From: Alphaproteobacteria bacterium
Lineage (GTDB): Bacteria > Pseudomonadota > Alphaproteobacteria > Micavibrionales > CSBR16-224
Reading direction: 5' to 3'
NCBI GenBank assembly: GCA_021775895.1
Contig: JAJFGX010000041.1
Span: forward strand, 1-32,676
DNA length: 32,676 bases
The position numbers were made by a program, and so were the translations under genes. Below the pieces are notes generated by a model. It was not told the origin of the DNA, searched no databases, and saw nothing but the letters and a program-made list of their open reading frames with translations. Below, piece after piece: positions 8,219 to 15,841 of the stretch (within the stretch, counting starts at the first letter, position 1; each line of letters starts with the position of its first letter).

Positions 8219-9604
8219 CTACTCAAGTGCTTTGACTATATTTTCAGTCATCTTTTTAGCATCATCAAGTAACATCATTGTCCCATTCTCATAAAACAAT
8301 GGGTTATCAATCCCTGCATAACCAGAACCTAAAGACCTTTTAACAAATAAAACTGTTTTTGCTTTATCAACATCAAGTACTGGCATTCCATAAATTGGTG
8401 ATGTCGTATCTGTCTTGGCCGCAGGGTTAGTAATATCATTTGCTCCGATAACATAAACAACATCTGTCATTGCAAAATCTCGATTAATATCTTCAAGTTC
8501 AAACACTTCATCATAAGGCACATTAGCCTCTGCCAACAAGACATTCATATGTCCCGGCATACGTCCTGCTACGGGGTGAATTGCATATTTTACATCTACT
8601 CCATGTGATTTCAAAACATCTGCCATTTCACGCAATGCATGCTGAGCTTGAGCCACTGCCATACCATAACCTGGAACAATAATAACTTTTGATGAGTTTT
8701 TCATGATATATGCTGCATCTTCAGCCGAGCCTAAATTAGCATTCCTATCACCCATATCTTGAGCTGATGCGGCTTGTTCTCCACCAAAGCCACCAAGTAT
8801 TACATTAAAGAAAGAACGATTCATGCCCTTGCACATTATATATGATAGGATTGCTCCACTTGCTCCAACCAAAGCACCAACAATAATCAATAGGTTATTG
8901 TGCAGAGTAAAACCAATTCCAGCCGCTGCCCAGCCAGAGTAGCTATTTAGCATCGATACAATTACTGGCATATCAGCACCACCAATAGGAATAATAATCA
9001 GCACACCTAAAACGCAGGCAATAATCACAATAAGCCAAAAGTAAAATGATAGCTGTGTTACACAAAGCATGATAACAAACAACAATAACAAACCAGCAAG
9101 AAATGCATTAATCATGTGTTGCATATTAAAAGTAATTGGCTTGCCTGTAACAACTCCTTGCAGCTTTCCCCATGCGATAATCGAACCTGTAAAAGTAATT
9201 GCACCAATAACAGCACCCAAAGACATTTCTATTAAACTAGCAAGTTTTATATTACCTACGCTACCAATACCATAGGCATCAGGGCTATAAAAAGCAGCAA
9301 TTGCCACACAAACAGCCGCCAGTCCAACCAGCGAATGAAAGGCAGCAACTAATTGAGGTAGAGCCGTCATTTCAATTTTCAAAGCAATAGCACTACCTAT
9401 GCCACCACCTATAAGAACCCCTAGTATAATAAGACCATATGGCGTTACATTAGGAAGCATTATAGTTACCAAAATAGCAAGAACCATGCCGGCAACACCA
9501 TAAAGGAATCCACGACGAGCCGTTTCAGGGCCTGCAAGTCCACGCAGAGCCATGATAAATAATACAGATGATACAAGATATGCGAGAGGAGTAAAAATTT
9601 CCAT
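8219..9604 (-). CDS. pntB: NAD(P) transhydrogenase subunit beta
   Basis: Beta subunit of the proton-translocating nicotinamide nucleotide transhydrogenase of the inner membrane, which uses the proton gradient to reduce NADP+ with NADH. The 461-residue length is normal. About nine hydrophobic helices fill residues 1-260 (domain II). The soluble NADP(H)-binding domain III follows, with IIVPGYGMAVAQAQH as the dinucleotide loop, HPVAGRMPGHMNVLLAEA, YVIGANDITNPAA and the C-terminal KRSLGSGYAGIDNPLF loop that folds over NADP(H). It is third in the pntAA-pntAB-pntB operon, 6 bases behind pntAB. Confidence 0.97.
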   Translation of the reverse strand: MEIFTPLAYLVSSVLFIMALRGLAGPETARRGFLYGVAGMVLAILVTIMLPNVTPYGLIILGVLIGGGIGSAIALKIEMTALPQLVAAFHSLVGLAAVCVAIAAFYSPDAYGIGSVGNIKLASLIEMSLGAVIGAITFTGSIIAWGKLQGVVTGKPITFNMQHMINAFLAGLLLLFVIMLCVTQLSFYFWLIVIIACVLGVLIIIPIGGADMPVIVSMLNSYSGWAAAGIGFTLHNNLLIIVGALVGASGAILSYIMCKGMNRSFFNVILGGFGGEQAASAQDMGDRNANLGSAEDAAYIMKNSSKVIIVPGYGMAVAQAQHALREMADVLKSHGVDVKYAIHPVAGRMPGHMNVLLAEANVPYDEVFELEDINRDFAMTDVVYVIGANDITNPAAKTDTTSPIYGMPVLDVDKAKTVLFVKRSLGSGYAGIDNPLFYENGTMMLLDDAKKMTENIVKALE

Positions 9605-9610
9605 GTTACC

Positions 9611-10021
9611 CTACCCTTTCTTTTTAAACATATGAAGCATACGGCGTGTCACAATAAAACCACCGAATATATTAATTGAGGCAAGAATTACCGCAATAAA
9701 ACCCATAATTTTAGAGAAACTAGTAGCAGATACGACAAGAGCCAACAATGCCCCAACAATAATCACAGATGATAAAGCATTAGTCATTGCCATCAAAGGC
9801 GAATGCAAAGCAGGTGTCACCCTCCACACAACATAGTAACCAACGAAACATGCCAAAATAAAAACTGTTAGCCCTGTAATTAAAAAACTATCTCCATTAT
9901 TAACAACAGGCTCTACAGCATTATGTGCGTTAAAAGCCGCCTGACTAGCAACTGCTGCCAGTTCATTTGCCGCCTCAGCTATTCCCATCAAATCTTTATT
10001 AAAGGCCTGTTCTGTTGTCAT
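9611..10021 (-). CDS. pntAB: NAD(P) transhydrogenase subunit alpha 2 (membrane part)
   Basis: The membrane segment that is fused to the alpha subunit in E. coli PntA but is separate in Rhodospirillum-type three-subunit enzymes. The 136-residue protein has a polar N-terminus and three to four helices ([56 protein letters not shown]). It also has the family signature [20 protein letters not shown] and ends [11 protein letters not shown]. With PntB it builds the proton channel. It lies 18 bases after pntAA and 6 before pntB. The split layout supports an alphaproteobacterial origin. Confidence 0.96.
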   Translation of the reverse strand: MTTEQAFNKDLMGIAEAANELAAVASQAAFNAHNAVEPVVNNGDSFLITGLTVFILACFVGYYVVWRVTPALHSPLMAMTNALSSVIIVGALLALVVSATSFSKIMGFIAVILASINIFGGFIVTRRMLHMFKKKG

Positions 10022-10039
10022 ACCATCACCATTTTCTAG

Positions 10040-11308
10040 TTATTTAGTGGTTTTCTTTGTTTTAGTTTTAGTCGCTTTTTTAGTTACTTTCTTAGATACT
10101 GTTTTCTTCGTAACTTTCTTTACCGTTGCTTTCTTAGCTGGTGTTTTCTTAGCTGGTGTTTTCTTTTTTTCAACAGCCTTAAATAAAGGGTGAGTTACTT
10201 TTCCATCTTTAGTCAGGGCTACCCCTTGAATAATTTCATCTGACCAATCAATTACAATGCCTTTTTTCTTTTCATCAATTATCAAATTCATGAAGTTAAG
10301 TAAATTCCTTGAAAATAGATCAGAAGCTATTGAAGCCAATCGACTAGGAACATTGCTATGCCCAATAACAAACACCCCGTGTTTTTCAACAACTTTTCCC
10401 AATTCTGAAACAGCACAATTGCCACCACGTTCAACCGCCAAATCAACAATAATAGAGCCAGCTTTCATACTTTTCACCATATCTTCAGTGACTAATTCAG
10501 GTGCTTCACGCCCAGGGATTAATGCGGTTGTAATTACAATGTCTTGCTTTGCTATCGTTTCTTTAATTAATTCGGCTTGCTCTTTCTGATATGATTTTGA
10601 CATTTCCTTAGCATAGCCACCAGCTGTTTCAGCCGCTTCAAATTCTTCATTTTCCACCGCTATAAATTTACCACCAAGTGATTCAACTTGTTCTTTTGCC
10701 ACGGGTCGAACATCCGTCGCTGACACAATAGCACCTAAGCGCTTAGCCGTTGCAACAGCTTGAAGCCCTGCAACCCCTACACCCATAATAAATACTTTAG
10801 CTGGCGGAACAGTCCCTGCCGCTGTCATCATTAATGGAAAAGATCCTTTAAAATATTCAGCTGCATCTAGAACTGCTTTATAACCAGTTAGATTTGATTG
10901 AGATGATAAAATATCCATAGATTGAGCCCTACTAATGCGAGGCATCAGCTCCATAGCAAAGCCAGTAACTCCAGCTTTTGCCATTTTATCCATCATATCT
11001 TTATTGTAATGAGGATCAAGGCTACCAACAATTAAAGCGCCCTTTTTTAAAGACTTAATTGTATTTTCTTTTGGTGTGTTCACGCACAATAAAACATCGG
11101 CTGATTTTAGAGCTGTATTTGCAGTTGTAATAACTTTTGCTCCAACAACCTTATAATCTTCATCAGAATAATTGGCTAAAGCTCCAGCGCCTTTTTCTAC
11201 ACTGACACTGCAACCAACAGAGATTAACTTTTTTACGCTTTCAGGAACGCCAGCTACTCTGCATTCACCTTTATCTTGTTCTTTTAAAATAACAATATTC
11301 AAAGTCAT
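10040..11308 (-). CDS. pntAA: NAD(P) transhydrogenase subunit alpha 1 with lysine-rich C-terminal tail
   Basis: Soluble NAD(H)-binding domain I subunit, homologous to alanine dehydrogenase. The N-terminus LKEQDKGECRVAGVPESVKKL, the RISRAQSMDILSSQSNLTGY loop, the Rossmann motif GVGVAGLQAVATAKRLGA ending in ATDVRP, and ITTALIPGREAPELVTEDMV are all typical. The usual subunit is about 375-385 residues; this one has 422. The extra 42 C-terminal residues are nearly all Lys, Thr, Ala, Val and Pro, with two TPAKK units from a perfect 15-bp tandem duplication (10130-10159). The tail looks like histone H1 and is unexpected on a transhydrogenase. A -10 and dyad lie upstream at 11348-11377, next to the NrtR-like gene. 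Function is secure; the role of the tail is unknown. Confidence 0.96.
   Translation of the reverse strand: MTLNIVILKEQDKGECRVAGVPESVKKLISVGCSVSVEKGAGALANYSDEDYKVVGAKVITTANTALKSADVLLCVNTPKENTIKSLKKGALIVGSLDPHYNKDMMDKMAKAGVTGFAMELMPRISRAQSMDILSSQSNLTGYKAVLDAAEYFKGSFPLMMTAAGTVPPAKVFIMGVGVAGLQAVATAKRLGAIVSATDVRPVAKEQVESLGGKFIAVENEEFEAAETAGGYAKEMSKSYQKEQAELIKETIAKQDIVITTALIPGREAPELVTEDMVKSMKAGSIIVDLAVERGGNCAVSELGKVVEKHGVFVIGHSNVPSRLASIASDLFSRNLLNFMNLIIDEKKKGIVIDWSDEIIQGVALTKDGKVTHPLFKAVEKKKTPAKKTPAKKATVKKVTKKTVSKKVTKKATKTKTKKTTK
10130..10159. repeat. 15-bp perfect tandem repeat in the pntAA tail
   Basis: Two adjacent copies of TTTCTTAGCTGGTGT (plus strand) at 10130-10144 and 10145-10159. They encode successive Thr-Pro-Ala-Lys-Lys units on the minus strand. 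Being a multiple of three, unit gain or loss would change tail length without a frameshift. Confidence 0.8.
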
Positions 11309-11347
11309 ATCTATTATCCCTATATTATCTACTTATTACTCAAATAT

Positions 11348-11377
11348 TTTATACTCTGTTAAAATGATTGTACAGAG
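11348..11377 (-). promoter_or_regulatory. Putative pntAA promoter element with adjacent dyad operator
   Basis: On the minus strand a TATAAA -10 (11348-11353) lies directly beside an inverted repeat CTCTGT-N12-ACAGAG (11354-11377). The repeat spans the -10/-35 spacer and the position where a -35 (weak, TGTACA) would be. This is the placement expected of a repressor operator. The NrtR-like gene ends only a few bases away. The dyad is seen; binding by that protein is inference. Confidence 0.4.
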
Positions 11378-11383
11378 ACTAAT

Positions 11384-12346
11384 TTAAGATGTAGGTGACA
11401 TTTTAACACCAATTGCAATGCGTTCCAATAAAACATCTCTACGAAAACTAAATAAAGCAGCTGGTCTTCCGCCTGTCTTAGTGGAGATTTCTCCAGTTTC
11501 TTCAACTAACTTATTATTTTCTAGCATGCGGCGGAAATTTTGCTTGTGGAGTTTATACCCACCAATAGCTTCAATAGTACGTTGCAATTGCAATAAAGTG
11601 AAACTATCTGGCATTAATTCAAATATAACTGGACGGTATTTTATTTTACCACGCAGTCTACCAATTGCCGTCGCTAAAATACGCCTATGATCGTATTTCA
11701 TCATAGAACCAGCAATCAAATTAGCTTCATCTGGAAGCTCTATGTTTTTATCTACAAACACTTCACCAATTAAGCGAGCCTCATATAATAATTCATATCG
11801 TTCTAATACTTGTTCATAATCCCATTTGCTTTCATCTTTTGTAAAACAAACTTTTATTCGTTCAATCTGGCTTTTCTTTTCTATCAAACTATCTATAGAA
11901 TCAGTCCATTTATTTAGTGCTGGTATAATGTTTTCATCTATTATTTTTGGCCTACCCTCTCTCCAGTCTTCCCAAGGAAAAAAGGAGTACCAATCGTCCC
12001 ATCTAGCCGACTTAGAGATATTATCTTTATCTTGGCGCCACGTTAGAGCAAGATAACCAACAGATACCACACGACTAACATCTTCTCCTTTAATTGCCAC
12101 CCTGCCTTGGTTGCCAAAAGTATATAGCTGTTCTACGTATTCAGGTTTAAATGGAGTCTGCTCAACAATCCAGTTACGCAAGCCTATTTCTAATGTTTTA
12201 TGATTTATCGGATCGAAACCACCAGAGGGCAAACTTATTTCTCTCAAGTCACCTGATATAACAAGAACCTCAGGTGTTTTAAACTGATTAACAGATACAA
12301 TGACACCACTTAATTCTATGCCAATATTACTTGTCTGAACATTCAT
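11384..12346 (-). CDS. NrtR-like NAD-metabolism regulator (degenerate Nudix plus winged helix)
   Basis: A 320-residue protein resembling the alphaproteobacterial NAD regulator group related to NrtR. The N-terminal half is a Nudix-like domain whose box is degenerate. Around LPSGGFDPINHKTLEIG and LRNWIVEQTP, the catalytic REUxEE glutamates are missing, so it should bind a nucleotide ligand rather than hydrolyse it. The C-terminal domain carries the NrtR winged-helix signature: KIKYRPVIFELMPDSFTLLQL, LHKQNFRRML and TGGRPAALFSF. Its ATG overlaps the def stop as ATGA, implying translational coupling. The transhydrogenase operon follows on the same strand, which fits a role in NAD(P) homeostasis. 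The architecture is clear; ligand and targets are inferred. Confidence 0.8.
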   Translation of the reverse strand: MNVQTSNIGIELSGVIVSVNQFKTPEVLVISGDLREISLPSGGFDPINHKTLEIGLRNWIVEQTPFKPEYVEQLYTFGNQGRVAIKGEDVSRVVSVGYLALTWRQDKDNISKSARWDDWYSFFPWEDWREGRPKIIDENIIPALNKWTDSIDSLIEKKSQIERIKVCFTKDESKWDYEQVLERYELLYEARLIGEVFVDKNIELPDEANLIAGSMMKYDHRRILATAIGRLRGKIKYRPVIFELMPDSFTLLQLQRTIEAIGGYKLHKQNFRRMLENNKLVEETGEISTKTGGRPAALFSFRRDVLLERIAIGVKMSPTS

Positions 12347-12858
12347 TTTTGTTTCATACTTTTTTTAAGTTTTCTTAGGATAATATTTCTTTTTAAAGAT
12401 GATAAATAATCAATAAATAGAATACCATCTAAATGATCAATTTCGTGCTGTAGGCATGTCGCCAATAAATCACTAGCCTCTAACTCTTGCTCTTTACCAT
12501 GGTAATCAAGATACTGTAGACGAATTGTAGCTGGACGTTCAATATCAGCATACATTTCTGGTACAGATAAGCAGCCTTCTGAATAAACACTCATTTCTTC
12601 AGATTCCCAAATAACTTTTGGATTAACAAAGAATAATGGCTTGCCTTCTGGATTTTCTTTGCTCTGCTCAAGGTCTATTACCAATACTCTATTAGATATT
12701 CCAATTTGAGGTGCTGCTAGTCCTATACCATTATCATGATACATAGTTTCAATCATATTATCCATTTGCTTACGCAAAGCGTCATCTACAGATGATACGT
12801 CCTGTGCAACTTTCTTTAAAATTGGATCTGGTGCTACAAGAATTGGAAAAATAGTCAT
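12343..12858 (-). CDS. def: Peptide deformylase
   Basis: Removes the N-formyl group from nascent proteins using a divalent metal. The 171-residue length is normal. All three motifs are present: GIGLAAPQIG (motif 1, about residues 47-56), EGCLSVPE (motif 2, with the metal-binding cysteine) and QHEIDHLDG (motif 3, with the two metal histidines and catalytic glutamate). The C-terminus is short and basic. The gene overlaps the NrtR-like regulator by 4 bp rather than lying beside fmt, its frequent partner. It follows gcrA by about 50 bases. Confidence 0.97.
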   Translation of the reverse strand: MTIFPILVAPDPILKKVAQDVSSVDDALRKQMDNMIETMYHDNGIGLAAPQIGISNRVLVIDLEQSKENPEGKPLFFVNPKVIWESEEMSVYSEGCLSVPEMYADIERPATIRLQYLDYHGKEQELEASDLLATCLQHEIDHLDGILFIDYLSSLKRNIILRKLKKSMKQK

Positions 12859-12907
12859 ATTTTTTTACTTTATCTTAAGAATTTCAGAGGTGCAATATGA
12901 CTAAAGC

Positions 12908-13513
12908 CTATTTTTTCACTTCTTTTTTATCAGTATCATCAACAGCAACTGTATCAGCAACTATTTTAATGCTTCCTTTTGTTTGCGATGCACCACCAGC
13001 TTTACGTGGGGACTGATACGCCATGCCAACATGTTCTGGACAATAAGGCACTCCTTGAGGACTGTCTTTACCACAAAAATAAAAGTCAGCCTCTTGCGGA
13101 TCACCAATTGGCCACTTACACACTTTCTCGGTTAATTCTAATAAACCAATACCTTTTCCATCATTTTCAGAGGCCTTTTTAGAAGCCGCTTTAACAGCAG
13201 ATTTTTCAGCTATTTTCTTGATAGTTTGCTTTCGTTCAGCAACAACTTCTTCTGTTGGTTTCGCTGCCTTTACTGGCTTTACTGCTTTTGTTGCCTTTGT
13301 AGATTTTTTAGGTTTAGCTTTACCAGATGCTGCACTAGAATCTGCAGGCTTCTTTTTGATTGGCGATGCTCTGCCCGACAAGCCTAAGCGGTGTGCTTTA
13401 CCAATAACAGCGTTACGAGTAATTCCACCTAATTCTTTTGCAATCTCAGCAGCACTTTTGCCATCCGTCCACATTTCAGTTAATACTTCAACACGTTCAT
13501 CTGTCCAGCTCAT
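12908..13513 (-). CDS. gcrA: GcrA cell-cycle regulator
   Basis: Alphaproteobacterial transcription factor that binds the sigma-70 holoenzyme and acts at promoters with methylated GANTC sites, coordinating replication and division. The N-terminal domain, MSWTDERVEVLTEMWTDGKS then AAEIAKELG and ITRNAVIGKAHRLGLSGR, is the conserved DNA-binding helix-turn-helix. A lysine/alanine-rich linker spans about residues 50-125. The C-terminal sigma-interacting module has CKWPIGDP, DFYFCG and PYCPEHVGMAYQ. I chose the ATG at 13513, the canonical MSWTDE start, over a TTG four codons upstream. The protein is then 201 residues. GcrA implies CcrM methylation in this genome. A promoter is proposed at 13540-13569. 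Confidence 0.95.
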   Translation of the reverse strand: MSWTDERVEVLTEMWTDGKSAAEIAKELGGITRNAVIGKAHRLGLSGRASPIKKKPADSSAASGKAKPKKSTKATKAVKPVKAAKPTEEVVAERKQTIKKIAEKSAVKAASKKASENDGKGIGLLELTEKVCKWPIGDPQEADFYFCGKDSPQGVPYCPEHVGMAYQSPRKAGGASQTKGSIKIVADTVAVDDTDKKEVKK

Positions 13514-13539
13514 ATTATTTAGCAACTTTCTAATTTTGT

Positions 13540-13569
13540 TTTATAGTAATTTATCTTCTATATTTGTAA
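13540..13569 (-). promoter_or_regulatory. Putative gcrA promoter
   Basis: On the minus strand, TTACAA (13564-13569) and TATAAA (13540-13545) are separated by 18 bases. Transcription would begin near 13533, about 20 bases before the ATG. Confidence 0.4.
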
Positions 13570-13600
13570 CATACAAGCATAGTCGTTACTAGCAAAAAAA

Positions 13601-14611
13601 TTACAAGCCAACAGCAACTCGTGCATTCCTCAATGTTTCTGTTGCCACGGCTCTAGCTTGCTCTGCGCCCTTAAGTAAAAGAGCATCAATATTTTTTTTA
13701 TCACTCATCAATTCCACATATCGTTCTGACGGTTCTTTTAAATGACTTTCTATAGCTTCAAACAACATTTGCTTAGCATCTCCATAGCCCATACCACCTT
13801 GTTCAAAACCCGCTCGCATTTCCTGTTTTGCATCATCTGTGCCAAAATGACAAAATAGTTGATAAATTAAACTATCATCAGGATTCTTTGCCTCTTCTGG
13901 CAATTTAGAATCAGTCATTATTTTCATTATTAGTTTTCTACGTTTTTTGCTGTCCATAAATAAAGGTATGTGATTATTATAACTTTTACTCATTTTCCTA
14001 CCGTCAATCCCAGGTAAAAGCTCTGTTTTTTCCTGAACATAGAATTCAGGCAATAAGAAAACCTCGCCAAAGATATGATTGAATGTACCTGCAATATCCC
14101 TAGTCATTTCAACATGTTGTACTTGATCCTTGCCAACTGGGATTAAGGTTGATTTAACAGATAAAATATCTGCGGCCATTAAAATTGGATATGTGTATAA
14201 ACCCATATTTATACCTTTATCCAAATCTTGACCTGTGTTGCCTAGCTCTTTATTTTTATCAATCGCTGCTTTATAAGCATGAGCCCTATTCATTAAGCCT
14301 TTTGGTGCAACAGAAGACAATAATGTTGTAATTTCAAATATTTCAGGTACATCAGATTGACGATAAAAAACTGTTTTATCTGGGTCTAAGCCCAAAGCAA
14401 GCCATGCTGCTGCTACCTGATAGCTGTATTCTTTTAATTCTTTAGGGTCTCGCAAAATATTCAAAGCATGATAATCTGCAATAAATAAAAATGAATCCTC
14501 TGCCTTTTTTGTTAATTCTATAGCTGGACGTATTGCACCTATATAATTTCCAATATGCGGAAGATCTGTAGGCTTTACGCCTGTTAAAACTCTCTGCTTA
14601 GAAATATCCAT
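13601..14611 (-). CDS. trpS: Tryptophanyl-tRNA synthetase
   Basis: Class I aminoacyl-tRNA synthetase that charges tRNA-Trp. With the start at ATG 14611 the protein has 336 residues, normal for the bacterial enzyme. The HIGH-like motif is HIGN at residues 19-22 and KMSKS lies at 206-210. VLTGVKPTDLPHIGNYIGAI, FLFIADYHAL, PILMAADIL and PVGKDQVQHVEMTRDIA are family signatures. AAAGG lies upstream of 14611, and the protein then begins MDISKQRVL as usual. A TTG at 14647 would add 12 residues without homology. It lies between lpxC and gcrA, about 80 bases from each, so it may be transcribed separately. Confidence 0.96.
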   Translation of the reverse strand: MDISKQRVLTGVKPTDLPHIGNYIGAIRPAIELTKKAEDSFLFIADYHALNILRDPKELKEYSYQVAAAWLALGLDPDKTVFYRQSDVPEIFEITTLLSSVAPKGLMNRAHAYKAAIDKNKELGNTGQDLDKGINMGLYTYPILMAADILSVKSTLIPVGKDQVQHVEMTRDIAGTFNHIFGEVFLLPEFYVQEKTELLPGIDGRKMSKSYNNHIPLFMDSKKRRKLIMKIMTDSKLPEEAKNPDDSLIYQLFCHFGTDDAKQEMRAGFEQGGMGYGDAKQMLFEAIESHLKEPSERYVELMSDKKNIDALLLKGAEQARAVATETLRNARVAVGL

Positions 14612-14689
14612 TACTTTAAAACCTTTATGGTCTATTGTTTTTCCCAATAAACCTAACCTAAAATTAATTTATACTTTTTTAATATATAG

Positions 14690-15667
14690 CTAGCAAATAG
14701 CTTGATGTTCGATTGCTTTGTTTTGTTTACTAGTAACTACAAAAAATGCATCATTTTTTACTGTTGAAGAAGAGGACATAGAATTATATTCTGTCTCAGT
14801 AAGTTCTACAAACTCCCAAGCACCTTTAGTCGCAAATAACTTGCGTAAAAGTTCATTGTTCATTTTATGTCCCGATTTAATACCATCGTAATGACCTATC
14901 ATTTGTCCACCACAAAGAGCCATATCGCCAATAGCATCTAATAATTTATGCCTAGAAAACTCTGTGTCATAGCGTAAACCCTCAGGATTCATAATCGTAT
15001 CACCATCAATAATAATTGCATTTTCTAAAGATCCACCTTTTGCAAGTCCCATTTTTCTCATAGCTTCAACTTCATGTAAAAAACCAAAAGTGCGGGCAGC
15101 ACTAATTTCTTTATTGTAATCATCATGATCAAACTTGAATTCAGAAGATTGCTTACCTATAGCTTTACTATCAAAATCAATAATAAAATTGAAAGATTGA
15201 CCTTTTGCAGGGTGCAGAGCCGCTACACAGTCTTTGCTTTCAATCGAAACTGAAGACTTTATACGCAAAAACTTACGAGCTGATGATTGCTCTTCTATTC
15301 CAGCCTTTTCTATCAACCCAATAAAAAGAGCAGAGCTTCCGTCCATTATCGGAATCTCTACGCCGTCAACCTCAACAATTGCATTGTCAATGCCTTTAGC
15401 ATATAAAGCAGATAAAACATGCTCAACAGTGCTAATTGAAACACTACTATCATTAGTCAAAACAGTACACATGCGTGTGTCAGTTACCAAATCCCAACGA
15501 GCTGGGATAACATTATCCACACCTGTAACGTCTGTGCGAATAAAAGTAATTCCACTATTCTCTGAAGCAGGCTTTAAAGTAAGTGTCACCATCTCACCAG
15601 AATGAACTCCAACACCACTACAAGATGCGTTAGATTTAATAGTTTTTTGTTTTATATATGATGTCAT
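14690..15667 (-). CDS. lpxC: UDP-3-O-acyl-N-acetylglucosamine deacetylase
   Basis: Zinc enzyme for the first committed step of lipid A synthesis, so the cell makes lipopolysaccharide. With ATG 15667 the protein has 325 residues. The substrate motif SGVGVHSGE lies near residues 17-25. [20 protein letters not shown] carries a zinc histidine (H83). [12 protein letters not shown], the [26 protein letters not shown] segment and [12 protein letters not shown] (second zinc histidine and aspartate) followed by [10 protein letters not shown] complete the set. A GTG at 15739 would add 24 non-homologous residues; AAAGAG before the ATG supports the shorter form. It is not next to ftsZ, its common alphaproteobacterial neighbour. 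Confidence 0.96.
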   Translation of the reverse strand: [325 protein letters not shown]

Positions 15668-15772
15668 GTGTTTGAAACTCTTTATTTTTTTCTTCCTGAC
15701 CCTTAATATAACAAAGGTTTCATAGCTATAACAAATCACTCTTTGTTACCTTTTGTTACATTCTTTGTTAGA

Positions 15773-15801
15773 TTGATTAAAAAATTAACTGATTCTATAT
15801 A
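15773..15801 (+). promoter_or_regulatory. Putative promoter of the large TPR gene with GANTC site in the spacer
   Basis: TTGATT (15773-15778) and TATATA (15796-15801) are 17 bases apart. GATTC at 15791-15795, a CcrM-type GANTC site, abuts the -10, and a second GATTC lies at 15833-15837 just before the start codon. GcrA-controlled promoters have GANTC close to the -10, so control by the GcrA encoded in this window is possible. Confidence 0.4.
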
Positions 15802-15841
15802 AAATTTCGTGTATCCTTATAATTAAGGACGGGATTCATTT

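Noticed and set aside
15668-15739. A 24-residue N-terminal extension of LpxC from a GTG
   Set aside because: LpxC homologues begin at the [10 protein letters not shown] position and an AAAGAG precedes that ATG.
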